The notes: generated by a model from the sequence alone, not told the origin. Shown: positions 32,205 to 40,599, counted from the first letter of the stretch. The stretch: DNA of 64,000 bases from Planococcus liqunii (GCF_030413595.1 NZ_CP129238.1:248001-312000); one strand, 5' to 3'. Numbers and translations: made by a program.

Positions 32205-32654
32205 ATGTTGAAAGAAAGCATTGGCAAACGTTCGGAGAAAGTGAAAAACACGATTGAACGGGGAGCGGTCCGAAAATTTGCAGAAGCAATTAGCGACCCG
32301 TCACCGCTGTTTCTGGACGAAAAGGCTGGGAAAGAGTCGAAGTACGGGAAAAATATCGCTCCCGCAACATTTCCTGTTACGTTTGATGCCGGCTCGATTC
32401 CTGATTTAAAACTGCCTTCGCAGGGCTTGATCCACGGCGAGCAAATTTATCATTACAACCGGCCGCTGTTTGTAGGTGAAGAGGTTTATTGTTGGATGGA
32501 AGTCAAAGATTATTACGAGAAAAGCGGCAACTTCGGCGATATGGGCTTTTTGGTCATCACAAAATACGGGGAGGATGCAGAAGGCGCTTTGCTGTTTACA
32601 GAAGAGCGCATCGTCATCATCAACGAAGCGGCGAGAAAGGGGATGCCGGTATGA
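32205..32654 (+). CDS. MaoC-type dehydratase, N-terminal-domain subunit (HadA/C-like)
   Basis: A 149-residue hotdog protein matching the N-terminal domain of MaoC dehydratases (FAS1_DH_region). It has VRKFAEAISDPSPLFLDE and LIHGEQIYHYNRPLFVGEEV but lacks the catalytic DxNPxH, as expected for the structural partner of a heterodimer. ATG 32205 is chosen since AAAGGAG lies 9 nt upstream. It overlaps the catalytic subunit that follows by ATGA. Together the two should form an (R)- or (S)-enoyl-CoA hydratase of the HadAB type. Confidence 0.82.
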   Translation: MLKESIGKRSEKVKNTIERGAVRKFAEAISDPSPLFLDEKAGKESKYGKNIAPATFPVTFDAGSIPDLKLPSQGLIHGEQIYHYNRPLFVGEEVYCWMEVKDYYEKSGNFGDMGFLVITKYGEDAEGALLFTEERIVIINEAARKGMPV

Positions 32655-33049
32655 AACAGCTGAAAGCTTTTCAATTGGGAGAATCGGTGCCGGAAATTAC
32701 ACTGGCACCGGTTGCCCGCCTCGATTTAATCAAATACGCAGGTGCTTCCGGCGATTTTAATCCGATCCATACGATTGATGCGGAAGCCGAAAAAGCAGGA
32801 TTGCCTGGCATCATCGCCCATGGCATGTGGACAATGGGCAATCTGGCCAAGCTGTTTACGCCTTATTTGGATGAAGGATTTATCCAGGACTATTCAATCC
32901 GTTTCCGCGGCATGGTATTTATCGATGATGTGATTACGCTGAAAGCGTCAATCGCAGAAAAACAGCCGGAACGTCTAACGTTCACTGTGCAGGCAGTCAA
33001 TCAGCAAGGAAAAGACGTGCTAAAAGGCAATATCGTTTTTTCGTTATAG
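32651..33049 (+). CDS. MaoC-type dehydratase, catalytic subunit (HadB-like)
   Basis: A 132-residue hotdog hydratase. The hydratase-2 motif ASGDFNPIHTID (near residue 30) carries the catalytic Asp and His, followed by GIIAHGMWTMGNLAKLF. The start at 32651 overlaps the previous stop (ATGA), and GGGGATGCC upstream may serve as a weak ribosome site, so translation is probably coupled. It hydrates enoyl-CoA (or dehydrates hydroxyacyl-CoA) with the preceding subunit. Last gene of the acyl-CoA dehydrogenase operon. Confidence 0.88.
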   Translation: MKQLKAFQLGESVPEITLAPVARLDLIKYAGASGDFNPIHTIDAEAEKAGLPGIIAHGMWTMGNLAKLFTPYLDEGFIQDYSIRFRGMVFIDDVITLKASIAEKQPERLTFTVQAVNQQGKDVLKGNIVFSL

Positions 33050-33133
33050 CCATACTTGGCGGTAACTATGTAGAAAATGAAGCGGAAAACACCCGACTGG
33101 AGCGGAATGAATTATGCTGTCGAGGGTTTCTCT

Positions 33134-33156
33134 AGAGAGTACAACTTGTACTCTCT
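33134..33156. promoter_or_regulatory. 23-bp perfect palindrome, operator or terminator
   Basis: AGAGAGTACAA, C, TTGTACTCTCT: 11-bp arms with one central base, followed by TTTTAC. It may terminate the upstream operon, although it needs a folded-out loop, or be an operator for the TetR gene that starts 85 bp downstream. Confidence 0.5.
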
Positions 33157-33241
33157 TTTACTTTCTGGATAAGTAAGGGCTCCGTAAGAAATGGTATAAT
33201 ACTTTAAAACATCTGGTTATAGCGAAAGGCAGTGGAATGCG

Positions 33242-33811
33242 GTGAAAGCAGAATTAATCAAGGAAAGCATCAATCTCTTTGTAGAGAAGGGGTTCAGTGC
33301 CACTTCCATCCAGGACATCGTGGATAAGCTGGGCGTGACAAAAGGTTCCTTCTATTATCATTTCAAGAGCAAAGAGGCGCTTCTTATGCATATTCATCTG
33401 TCTTATATTGATGATTTGCTGAAAAGGCAAAAAACGATTTTGGAGACAGAAAAAGAGGCGCGCGGAAAATTAGTGAAAGTGGTCGAACTGCTGATCCATG
33501 ATATTGAAAAGCAGGGAGCCCTTGGCCGAGTTTATTACCGGGAAATACGCCATTTGACTCCTGAAAATGCAGCGACTATCCGGAAAAAGCGCGCCGAGTT
33601 CAGAGACCGCATTGAAAGCATCATTAAAGAAGGCATCGAAAATGGCGAATTCCGCAAAAACCTGGAAGCCAAAATGATTACATTCGGCATCCTCGGCATT
33701 ACCAACTGGAGCTATCAATGGTTTAACCCGAAGGGCGATTTGTCTGTAAGAGAATTGGCTGATATGTACACAGACTTCATCTTGCATGGCATTCAATCAA
33801 AAGATTCCTGA
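33242..33811 (+). CDS. TetR/AcrR family transcriptional regulator
   Basis: A 189-residue repressor. The N-terminal helix-turn-helix is typical: INLFVEKGFSATSIQDIVDK, then LGVTKGSFYYHFKSKEALL (residues about 8-46). The C-terminal ligand domain resembles fatty-acid/acyl-CoA-responsive TetR proteins (such as FadR or KstR2 types) only in length, so the ligand is unknown. The start is GTG 33242 with AAAGG upstream; a TATAAT lies near 33195. Its position after the acyl-CoA dehydrogenase operon makes it that operon's likely regulator (inference). Confidence 0.88.
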   Translation: MKAELIKESINLFVEKGFSATSIQDIVDKLGVTKGSFYYHFKSKEALLMHIHLSYIDDLLKRQKTILETEKEARGKLVKVVELLIHDIEKQGALGRVYYREIRHLTPENAATIRKKRAEFRDRIESIIKEGIENGEFRKNLEAKMITFGILGITNWSYQWFNPKGDLSVRELADMYTDFILHGIQSKDS

Positions 33812-33834
33812 ATTATGGATACATACGTTATCCG

Positions 33835-33881
33835 AAAAAACCTCCAAACGGCTTTCGCTGGCCGTTTGAAGGTTTTTTTGA
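33835..33881. terminator. bidirectional intrinsic terminator
   Basis: AAAAAACCT..AAACGGC/GCCGTTT..AGGTTTTTT, between the convergent TetR and ogt genes, with A and T runs on both sides. Confidence 0.88.
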
Positions 33882-33893
33882 TAGAGCTTAAAA

Positions 33894-34445
33894 TCAATTC
33901 CGCTCCATAGAAGGAGAGCCTGGAGTATGCACGTGTTCTTTATGCGCTTTCTCAAGTTCCAATAGGAAAGTTTTCAATTCCAAACCGCCGCGGTAGCCGG
34001 TCATGGCGCCATTTTTGCCGACCACCCGGTGGCAAGGCACGGTGATCATCACGGGGTTTGCGCCAATTGCAGCCCCAACTGCCCGGACCGCTGCGGGGCG
34101 CTGGATGCGCGCGGCGATGTCCGAGTAAGAGACGGTCTGGCCGTAAGGGATCTCTTGCAGTGCCTGCCAAATCTCTTCTTGAAAAGGAGTTCCTTTCACA
34201 TCGATTGGCAAAGAAAAGAGCGTCTGGGTGCCGCTGAAATAATCTTGCAGTTCTTGCAGATAAGGCGTGAGCGAATCTGGATTTTCCTGCAGCGCAGCTC
34301 CGGGAAACCGCTTGTTGAGATAAGCTTGAAAATCTTCGAAACTTTGGCCTGGGGAACCGACGTAGCAAAGGCCCTTAGAAGTTTTAGCGACATACAAGGT
34401 CCAGCCACTATGTTCTAAAACTGCCCATTCAATTTGAATTGCCAT
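33894..34445 (-). CDS. ogt: methylated-DNA--protein-cysteine S-methyltransferase
   Basis: A 183-residue suicide DNA-repair protein that moves the methyl group from O6-methylguanine to its own cysteine. The acceptor motif is VPCHRVV (near residue 135), preceded by the helix-turn-helix and arginine finger segment IQRPAAVRAVGAAIGANP and followed by GYRGGLELKTFLLELE. ATG 34445 is preferred (AGGAG 8 nt upstream) over ATG 34451. The gene overlaps the end of the Ada-like activator gene by 17 nt; together they are the adaA-adaB arrangement of Bacillus, so it can also be called adaB. Expected to be induced by alkylation damage. Confidence 0.93.
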   Translation of the reverse strand: MAIQIEWAVLEHSGWTLYVAKTSKGLCYVGSPGQSFEDFQAYLNKRFPGAALQENPDSLTPYLQELQDYFSGTQTLFSLPIDVKGTPFQEEIWQALQEIPYGQTVSYSDIAARIQRPAAVRAVGAAIGANPVMITVPCHRVVGKNGAMTGYRGGLELKTFLLELEKAHKEHVHTPGSPSMERN

Positions 34446-35016
34446 ATTCATTTGCTCCTCTCAGGGATTTTCGGTAATTGGCAGGCGTCTGCCCGTTTTT
34501 CTTTTTATACAGTGTAATAAAATACGGCGCGCTTGGAAATCCGCAGAGCCGGCCGATTATTGCAACCGGATCATCTGTTTCGGCCAAAAGCCGGTCTGCT
34601 TTTTCAAGACGCAATTGCTGAATGTATTCCAAAGGGCTGCAGCCTTTCAAACGCTTGAACTGGCGCTGTAAATGGTACGGGCTGCCGTGTGAAATATCGG
34701 CAAGGCGATCCAAACTTATAGGTTCGGTGAAATGTTCATCGATCCAGTTCGAAATCTGCTCAATCCATTCGTCGGCCGGAAGATTCAGCCCATCCGGCTT
34801 GCATCGTTTGCAGGGCCTGAAACCTTGAGCCAATGCACCATAAGCGTTTTTAAAGATGAGCACATTGTCTTTGTTCGGGACGCGCGAGCGGCAGGAAGGG
34901 CGGCAGAAAATTTTGGTGGTCCGGACTCCGTAAAAAAATTGATCGTCAAATGTGGCATCGTTTTCCGAAATGGCCTTCCAATAGGCAGCAGGAACAGCAA
35001 AATTTTGTTTGGCCAT
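34429..35016 (-). CDS. adaA: Ada-type methylphosphotriester-sensing transcriptional activator
   Basis: A 195-residue regulator with the N-terminal Ada zinc domain (DDQFFYGVRTTKIFCRPSC near residue 22 and FRPCKRCKPDG near 66; four cysteines, one of which accepts methyl groups from phosphotriesters) followed by an AraC-type DNA-binding domain (ISLDRLADISHGSPYHLQR and YIQQLRLEKADRLL). It lacks the C-terminal methyltransferase domain, which is the separate overlapping ogt gene. On methylation it activates the operon. The ribosome site GAGGTG precedes ATG 35016. Confidence 0.92.
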   Translation of the reverse strand: MAKQNFAVPAAYWKAISENDATFDDQFFYGVRTTKIFCRPSCRSRVPNKDNVLIFKNAYGALAQGFRPCKRCKPDGLNLPADEWIEQISNWIDEHFTEPISLDRLADISHGSPYHLQRQFKRLKGCSPLEYIQQLRLEKADRLLAETDDPVAIIGRLCGFPSAPYFITLYKKKNGQTPANYRKSLRGANEYGNSN

Positions 35017-35169
35017 CGCACTTCACCTCTATTCATAGTATATACGCTAAGCTTGAATAATTAAGCTTTTAACAATGAAAAAGCAAGATTACGAAACGAT
35101 AAAATAAATAATTTTGCTTGTTTTATTAAATTTCTTTGGGGAATAATAAGCAGTAAGAGGAGGGATTAC

Positions 35170-35322
35170 ATGGCTAGAGATAAAAACTTAGAAGAACTAA
35201 AAGACACGGTGCGAAAACAGGAATTTAGGGAAGAAACACAAGAAGTGAAAGAACAGACACGTTTTCCTAACGAACGGCGGGAACAGAACGACTTGGACAA
35301 TGAGGATCAGGAAAACAAATAA
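35170..35322 (+). CDS. small highly charged protein, 50 residues
   Basis: A short gene with a strong ribosome site (AGAGGAGGG, 5-6 nt before ATG 35170). The product is very hydrophilic, rich in Glu, Lys, Arg and Gln, with no hydrophobic core (for example LEELKDTVRKQEFREET), so probably disordered or a single helix. Not recognised. A strong terminator 10 nt downstream closes a one-gene unit, which supports that it is expressed. Confidence 0.65.
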   Translation: MARDKNLEELKDTVRKQEFREETQEVKEQTRFPNERREQNDLDNEDQENK

Positions 35323-35330
35323 TGATTACT

Positions 35331-35366
35331 GCCCTGCAAGCCGATAAACCGGCCTGCAGGGTTTTT
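35331..35366 (+). terminator. intrinsic terminator
   Basis: CCCTGCAAGCCG/CGGCCTGCAGGG stem (one mismatch) followed by TTTTTGG, after the 50-residue protein gene. Confidence 0.85.
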
Positions 35367-35431
35367 GGTTGAAAGGGTTTAGCAACGTGATAAAATGGAC
35401 ACAATCTAGCATGCGGAAAGAGAGTGGGGTT

Positions 35432-36394
35432 ATGTTCAATTCGTTAACAGAACTGATGGAAGCGAAAGGATATAAAGATAAACGGGCTGTGCAGTGGAAT
35501 AAAATCTGCCAAGAGGAAAAACTGAGCGAACAGTTTATCCGTGAAAACGAAGAGCAGGTCAATTGGAGATTGCTGTCGGAACACCAACAGCTGTCAGAAG
35601 CCTTTATCCGGGAATTTAGCGGCCGCCTGTTTTGGGAGCCGGTTCTGGCAGAGCAAAAAGTATCGGAGCAGTTTATCGAGGAATTCGCAGCCGAAGAAAA
35701 GTGGGAGCCAGCACATGAAAAACTGAGCAAACGCCAATTGAAAACATTGCAAAGAGCAGGAAAAGACTTTGATATAGATGAATATTGGACCATTGTTTCA
35801 ATGAAGCAGGAATTGGCGAATGCAAAGGGTTTGTCGCCTGCCTTTATGGAAAGGCATCAAGATAAGTTATCCTGGAGTTGCCTGTCGCTTTGCCAAGTTT
35901 TGCCGATGTCATTGATTGACCGCCATGCGGACAAAGTGGATTGGCATACAGTGACAAGAGTTCAAATCCTGTCAGAGCGTTTTATCGAAAAGCACCGCGG
36001 CCACGTAGAGTGGGAAACGATTTCTTTTCATCAGAATTTATCGGAGCGCTTCATCAATCGGCATCATGCCAAAATGAGTTTTATTTCCGCTGAGCGAAAA
36101 CGTTCGGAAGGCTTCCTGTATACTCATTTGGAAAAAATGGATATTGCTTCGGTCCTTGAAAATCAAAACCTGCGGAATGTCAAAAATTATGAGCCATTTG
36201 ATATTTACAGCGTAGAGAAAAATGGACGAAAAAAATACATTTTGAAATATCGCAGGAAATTTCATTCAGAAGATTCCAGCCTGCACATAGCAGACGAAGA
36301 AGAGCTATATGAGCAGCTTGAAGAATTCGAGCTTGACCATGTAATTGAAAAGGATTTTCCGGAATTAAAGGCGAAAGAGGATTTCCACTTTTAA
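35432..36394 (+). CDS. tandem-repeat protein (about 23-residue W..I...Q.LSE.FI repeats)
   Basis: A 320-residue soluble protein made mostly of imperfect repeats of about 23 residues with the pattern [V/L]-x-W-x-x-[I/L]-x3-Q-x-L-S-E-x-F-I-x3-[H/F]-x3. Clear units start near residues 20, 43, 66, 120, 146, 169 and 192 (for example VNWRLLSEHQQLSEAFIREF and VEWETISFHQNLSERFINRH); others are degenerate. The C-terminal 75 residues are a non-repeat, acidic tail. The repeats suggest a helical solenoid for protein binding. ATG 35432 has AGTGGGG close by; an upstream in-frame start at 35369 lacks support. No operon partner. Function unknown. Confidence 0.72.
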   Translation: MFNSLTELMEAKGYKDKRAVQWNKICQEEKLSEQFIRENEEQVNWRLLSEHQQLSEAFIREFSGRLFWEPVLAEQKVSEQFIEEFAAEEKWEPAHEKLSKRQLKTLQRAGKDFDIDEYWTIVSMKQELANAKGLSPAFMERHQDKLSWSCLSLCQVLPMSLIDRHADKVDWHTVTRVQILSERFIEKHRGHVEWETISFHQNLSERFINRHHAKMSFISAERKRSEGFLYTHLEKMDIASVLENQNLRNVKNYEPFDIYSVEKNGRKKYILKYRRKFHSEDSSLHIADEEELYEQLEEFELDHVIEKDFPELKAKEDFHF

Positions 36395-36574
36395 TTCATA
36401 AATAGTTTCAATAGTCTTTCAATTCGTGTTATAACTTATTATATAAAAGTTCTTCCGTGCCAGTACTTTTTCCATAACGCATTTTACAGATTTGCAGAGA
36501 TGATTCCATCAGCCAGAATAGTGCACCGACGCCTTACTGAATTGAACTTATTTCACTTTAAGGAGGAGCCCCTT

Positions 36575-36757
36575 ATGGCAAATATCGGACCAACCGAATG
36601 GATTATTATTCTTGTGATTGCTTTGATCATTTTTGGGCCAGCCAAATTGCCGCAGCTGGGACGTGCTGCCGGTGAAACGCTGAGAGAGTTTAAAAACTCG
36701 ACGAAAGGCATTATGGAAGATGCAAAAGAAGAAGTGAAAACCGAAAAAGAAAAATAA
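36575..36757 (+). CDS. tatA: twin-arginine translocase subunit TatA (copy 1)
   Basis: A 60-residue TatA: an N-terminal membrane helix ([22 protein letters not shown]), the FGPxKLP hinge, an amphipathic helix ([18 protein letters not shown]) and a short charged tail. TatA oligomers form the passage for folded proteins. The ribosome site AAGGAGGAG precedes ATG 36575; the frame extends upstream to 36500 but without family similarity. It is a single-gene unit with its own terminator, about 5 kb from tatC. Two further tatA genes lie in this window. Confidence 0.93.
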   Translation: MANIGPTEWIIILVIALIIFGPAKLPQLGRAAGETLREFKNSTKGIMEDAKEEVKTEKEK

Positions 36758-36774
36758 GCAAAACCGAAAGCGCC

Positions 36775-36812
36775 AAAACAACCGCCCGTGAAATTAACGG
36801 GCGGTTGTTTTG
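36775..36812 (+). terminator. intrinsic terminator after tatA copy 1
   Basis: AAAACAACCGCCCGT/ACGGGCGGTTGTTTT, about 15 bp, followed by GC; runs of A and T on both sides. Confidence 0.82.
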
Positions 36813-36863
36813 CAGAATGATTAAGGTTGTGGAGTCGTCTTCGAATGCAAGATATGGGAACGA

Positions 36864-37781
36864 TTAGTTTGGTTTTGTTGTAGTTTGCTCGGCCATTTCT
36901 TTCTTTCGTTCCAGAAAACCGATGGTGTAGGCAATAAATTCTTTGACGGTATCTGTTTGTGCCCTTTCTTTGTGCCAGACCAATCCGACTGAACGGGTGC
37001 ACCTTGGTTCTGTGAGCCGCAATTCTTTGACTTTCAAGGATGAGAGCCGCGAGCTTCGGATCAAAGAAGGGCTAAAAGCTACCCCCAGCCCTTTTTCCAC
37101 CAATTCATAAGTGACGCCTGTTTCGTCGCCCTCAAAAGCGAAATCCGGATAAAAGCCGGCTTGTGAACAAAACTGTTCGGTCATGTCCCGGAATCCGTAG
37201 CCGGGAGGCATGACGATAAAAGGGTCGTTTTTAACTTCAATCAAACGGATTTCGTCCCGATCCGCTAAAGGATGGGAGTTGGGAACGGCAAGGAAAATCT
37301 CTTCTTCAATAATGGGATACCATTCAACGTTTTCGCCTTCAATTGGAAAAGTGGAAATGCCTACATCGATTTCACCGCTTTCTAGCTGGCTGTTCATCCG
37401 TTCAGCAAAAGCCTGGTATTGGCGAAATCGGGCTTTTGGATGTTTTTGCAAAAAACCGCCGAGCAATTCAGGCAAAATGGTAGGGATGGTCACTGCGACA
37501 GTAATCAGTTCGTTTTGCTTTTCGGTCAAGAAAGCCAATTCTTTTTCGCCTTTTTGCAGCTCATGAAAAACATTTTCAACCACTTTCAAATAAGCTTTGC
37601 CTAAATGGTTCAAGCGGATTTGGCGGCCGGCCCTGTCAAACAACTGATAACCCAGCCGCTGTTCCAGTTTGGAGATCATTTTGCTTAAAGCGGGCTGGGA
37701 AACGTTCAACTCCTGGGCTGCTTTTGTCAGGTGCTGATGTTTGGCGACTTCCTGAAAGTACTTTAATTGCAACAAATCCAT
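36864..37781 (-). CDS. LysR family transcriptional regulator
   Basis: A 305-residue regulator. The N-terminal winged helix-turn-helix reads MDLLQLKYFQEVAKHQHLT, then KAAQELNVSQPALSKMISK (residues 1-40), followed by the LysR substrate-binding domain. ATG 37781 is chosen because AAGGAGTG lies 6-7 nt upstream and gives the standard start; ATG 37790 is too close. It lies downstream of, and codirectional with, the GMC dehydrogenase pair but is separated from it by a terminator and is thus transcribed alone. It may control the Tat/GMC genes (inference). Confidence 0.92.
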   Translation of the reverse strand: MDLLQLKYFQEVAKHQHLTKAAQELNVSQPALSKMISKLEQRLGYQLFDRAGRQIRLNHLGKAYLKVVENVFHELQKGEKELAFLTEKQNELITVAVTIPTILPELLGGFLQKHPKARFRQYQAFAERMNSQLESGEIDVGISTFPIEGENVEWYPIIEEEIFLAVPNSHPLADRDEIRLIEVKNDPFIVMPPGYGFRDMTEQFCSQAGFYPDFAFEGDETGVTYELVEKGLGVAFSPSLIRSSRLSSLKVKELRLTEPRCTRSVGLVWHKERAQTDTVKEFIAYTIGFLERKKEMAEQTTTKPN

Positions 37782-37857
37782 GCTGCACACTCCTTTTTCA
37801 CTGCCCTGTATATCTGACCTAGTTTAATACACGGAAGCAGGAATCTGCAACTGGATA

Positions 37858-37892
37858 AAAAGAAGCTGCCCGACATGGGGCAGCTCCTTTTT
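37858..37892 (-). terminator. intrinsic terminator of the GMC dehydrogenase operon
   Basis: On the minus strand GGAGCTGCCC, CATG, TCGGGCAGCTTC (G-U pairs included) then TTTTT, 8 nt after the GMC gene. Confidence 0.8.
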
Positions 37893-37899
37893 CATGATA

Positions 37900-39615
37900 T
37901 TAGACGAGAGACCCGCCTTCTTTGATGTATTTCTGAATTCCTTCTGCTGCCCGGTATGAAAGTGCCCCGAGCGTGCCGGTAGGGTTGAAAGAGCTATTGT
38001 GGGGGAACGCGGACGCTCCGACCACAAAGACGTTTTCCGCATCCCACATTTGAAGATAGCTGTTAAGAGCGGATGTTTCAGGGTCTGATCCCATAATTAC
38101 GCCGCCTGTATTGTGTGTATTGGTATCTTTATTGACATTGAAATCGCCTTGTTTTTCATTGGTGTCAATAATGTCCGCGCCGATTTCTTCTGCGATTTTA
38201 TGCGTCACTTTCGACATGTACTTCACCAGTTCACGGTCTTGTTCGGTGTAGTCAAATGTCATGCGAAGCAAGGGCTTGCCGTATGCATCTTTGTAAGTAG
38301 GGTCAAGGTCCAAATAATTGTAGCGATAAGGCATGCTCGCCCCTTGGGATTTCACCGGGAAAAAGCTGTTTGCGTATTTAATCGATTGGTCCTTGAATTC
38401 CGCTCCCCAAGAAGGTGTGCCTTTAGGAACCACGTTATTGGCAATCGGACGGTTGCCGTATTGCGTCACCCGGATTCCGGCTCCGTGGATAAAGTTCACC
38501 TCGGAATGATCGAAATTATCGCCGACAAATTCAGGGATTTCAATTCCTAATGCACCTGCACCGCCGTACAGGTTAAATTCCTTGTCTTCGAAGAACATCA
38601 TGGAAGAAGCGGAGCTGACCTGGTAGCAATAGTTTTTGCCAATGACACCGGTGCCGTCAGCTGAATTATAAGGTTTTCCAAGGCCGGAGTTGAGCAGCAG
38701 GCGCGCATTGTTGAAAACATAGCTTGCAACAACCACGACATCAGCCGGCTGTTCAAATTCTTCCCCCGTAATTGTGTCAACGTAAATGACGCCGGATGCT
38801 TTTGACCCGTCATTTAAGATTTCAATAACATTCGAATGCGTACGCAGTTCCAGGTTGCCGGTTTTCTTGGCTACTGGAATGACCGTCACAGCGGGATCGG
38901 CTTTGGCTCCGTATTCACAGCCAAAGTTTTCGCAATAAGCGCAGTACTGGCAAGCCGCCCGCGAGATGCCATCGGGGTTCTCGTAGCTTTCCGACAAGTT
39001 TCCTGAAGGAATGACGTATGGTGTGTAGCCCAGATTCTTCGTCGCTTTCTCGAACATGTTCATGATGGGGGTTTTTAGCATCGGCCCTGTAGGATAAGGG
39101 TTTGAACGCTTGCCGTAAAGTTCGACTGTCTCACCAGAGATTCCTGCCATTTTCTCGAACGTATCGTAATAAGGTTCAATCTCGCCATACGTCATGCCCC
39201 AATCCTGAATCGTGTATTCAGGGTTAAGTTTGTTGGCTCCGTATTTTTTGTCTGTCAGTGTTTTGATTTCAAAGTCATAAGGAAGGAAGCGGTAAGTCTG
39301 GCCATTCCAGTGGCTTCCTGCGCCGCCGACGCCGTCTCCGACGATAAATGTTCCATAATCGCGCATCGGAAGGGCACGCATTTTTTCGTTATTGCGGTGG
39401 GTAATGGTTTCCTTGGACAAATCCTGCATCAACTCTTCCCGATGCTGATAGCGAAGTTCGTCATGCCCCATTGCGTAATCGCTGGTATTGCGGTCTTTCC
39501 CGCGTTCCAATCCGACCACTTTGATGCCTGCTTTGGTCAGTTCGGAAGCGACAATACCGCCGGCCCATCCCATGCCTACGACAACAACTGGTACTTTAGG
39601 TAATTTTGTAGCCAT
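37900..39615 (-). CDS. GMC family oxidoreductase (gluconate 2-dehydrogenase-type flavoprotein subunit)
   Basis: A 571-residue FAD dehydrogenase. The FAD motif GMGWAGGIVASELTKAG is near residue 14, the GMC insertion GDGVGGAGSHWNGQTYRF near 92, and the C-terminal catalytic region NTHNTGGVIMG near 490 with FVVGASAFPHNSSFNPTGT. It has no signal peptide of its own. It is encoded 17 nt after a subunit-3 gene with a Tat signal, as in gluconate/sugar dehydrogenases where the small subunit carries the flavoprotein across the membrane folded. The usual cytochrome c subunit is absent here, so the electron acceptor is unclear. Confidence 0.88.
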   Translation of the reverse strand: MATKLPKVPVVVVGMGWAGGIVASELTKAGIKVVGLERGKDRNTSDYAMGHDELRYQHREELMQDLSKETITHRNNEKMRALPMRDYGTFIVGDGVGGAGSHWNGQTYRFLPYDFEIKTLTDKKYGANKLNPEYTIQDWGMTYGEIEPYYDTFEKMAGISGETVELYGKRSNPYPTGPMLKTPIMNMFEKATKNLGYTPYVIPSGNLSESYENPDGISRAACQYCAYCENFGCEYGAKADPAVTVIPVAKKTGNLELRTHSNVIEILNDGSKASGVIYVDTITGEEFEQPADVVVVASYVFNNARLLLNSGLGKPYNSADGTGVIGKNYCYQVSSASSMMFFEDKEFNLYGGAGALGIEIPEFVGDNFDHSEVNFIHGAGIRVTQYGNRPIANNVVPKGTPSWGAEFKDQSIKYANSFFPVKSQGASMPYRYNYLDLDPTYKDAYGKPLLRMTFDYTEQDRELVKYMSKVTHKIAEEIGADIIDTNEKQGDFNVNKDTNTHNTGGVIMGSDPETSALNSYLQMWDAENVFVVGASAFPHNSSFNPTGTLGALSYRAAEGIQKYIKEGGSLV

Positions 39616-39632
39616 CTTTGTTCATCCTTTCG

Positions 39633-40394
39633 TTAATGACTCATATGGCTGTTCAAGCCTTGAGGATCTAATTTCACAAATTGCTCTTTTTGGATTTCCT
39701 GCGTATATGTCATTCGGGATCCCGGGAATTTTCGCATGGCCCAGCCTTCCATGTTTTTGTTGCCGCCGTAAACCGGATCGGCATAAACGCCTTCAATTGT
39801 CATTGAACGCAGCAGGTTAAAGAAAAGAGTGGATTTGACGCCGGAAATATCCGGAGCTTTGCCTTCGCTAAAGTCAGTCAAGACGAGATCCTGGTCTTCA
39901 GGAGCTAAATCGATGAAGTTGCTTTCAAATTTCTTTGAGCTATAAGCATCAAGCGATTTCAAGCCGAGCAGGAAAAGATCTTTGCGAAGGATGCGGATTT
40001 GGCTTCCTTGCGTTTCTTCCGCTTTGTAAAACGGACCCGCCATGTATTCTTTGGAGTTGATACCCCATGGGCTTGCCAATTGATGGTCAATGTAAATCGC
40101 TGCATTCAATTCCATTGCGCCAGGCCCGTTATCGTCTTTTGGATAAATGCGTTCGGCTGCTGCCTGTGTCAGCTGATATTGTTCAGGTGTGAAAAACATC
40201 AAAGCTTCAGCAGGGTTAACGGTCAAAGCGGGAGCCGCTGGGGCTGTATGCGAAGCGGGTTCTGAACTTCCACCGAGCAGGCTGCCAAGAGCTCCTCCCA
40301 GTACTACTCCGCCTACCGTTAATCCTGAATTTTTTAGAAAAACACGGCGCGTAGAGCCTCTTTGGCTGATTTTGCCGTTTTCATGTTCCGCCAT
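39633..40394 (-). CDS. gluconate 2-dehydrogenase subunit 3 family protein with Tat signal peptide
   Basis: A 253-residue protein with a twin-arginine signal: STRRVFLKNSG (near residue 15) followed by the hydrophobic stretch LTVGGVVLGGALGSLLGG. The mature part has the subunit-3 fold features FFTPEQYQLTQAAAERIYP near 72 and the C-terminal GWAMRKFPG. It is the small partner of the downstream GMC flavoprotein and should carry it through the Tat pore. ATG 40394 has TGGAGG; the upstream in-frame extension to 40502 is not supported. The nearby tatA and tatC genes fit this role. Confidence 0.88.
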   Translation of the reverse strand: MAEHENGKISQRGSTRRVFLKNSGLTVGGVVLGGALGSLLGGSSEPASHTAPAAPALTVNPAEALMFFTPEQYQLTQAAAERIYPKDDNGPGAMELNAAIYIDHQLASPWGINSKEYMAGPFYKAEETQGSQIRILRKDLFLLGLKSLDAYSSKKFESNFIDLAPEDQDLVLTDFSEGKAPDISGVKSTLFFNLLRSMTIEGVYADPVYGGNKNMEGWAMRKFPGSRMTYTQEIQKEQFVKLDPQGLNSHMSH

Positions 40395-40560
40395 ATAAAT
40401 GCCTCCAGTTCTATTTTCAATCTTGAATGACCACTGTACTGCTATATTCAAAGTTGGCCACAACGCTATTTCCGGATAAAAAGTAGTTATACACTCGTAC
40501 ACAACCTTAGATTATAAACTTCTGACAACGTAAAATAAAATATCAATATGTGTATCCTTT

Positions 40561-40579
40561 GATAACCATTTGTATATGA
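40561..40579. promoter_or_regulatory. 19-bp shared element, copy upstream of the GMC operon
   Basis: GATAACCATTTGTATATGA. It matches the sequence at 40935-40953, upstream of tatA copy 2, at 17 of 19 positions. It lies about 165 bp before the Tat-signal subunit gene, in the reverse sense to that gene. Confidence 0.5.
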
Positions 40580-40599
40580 ATAAGAAAAAGAGAGGATTT

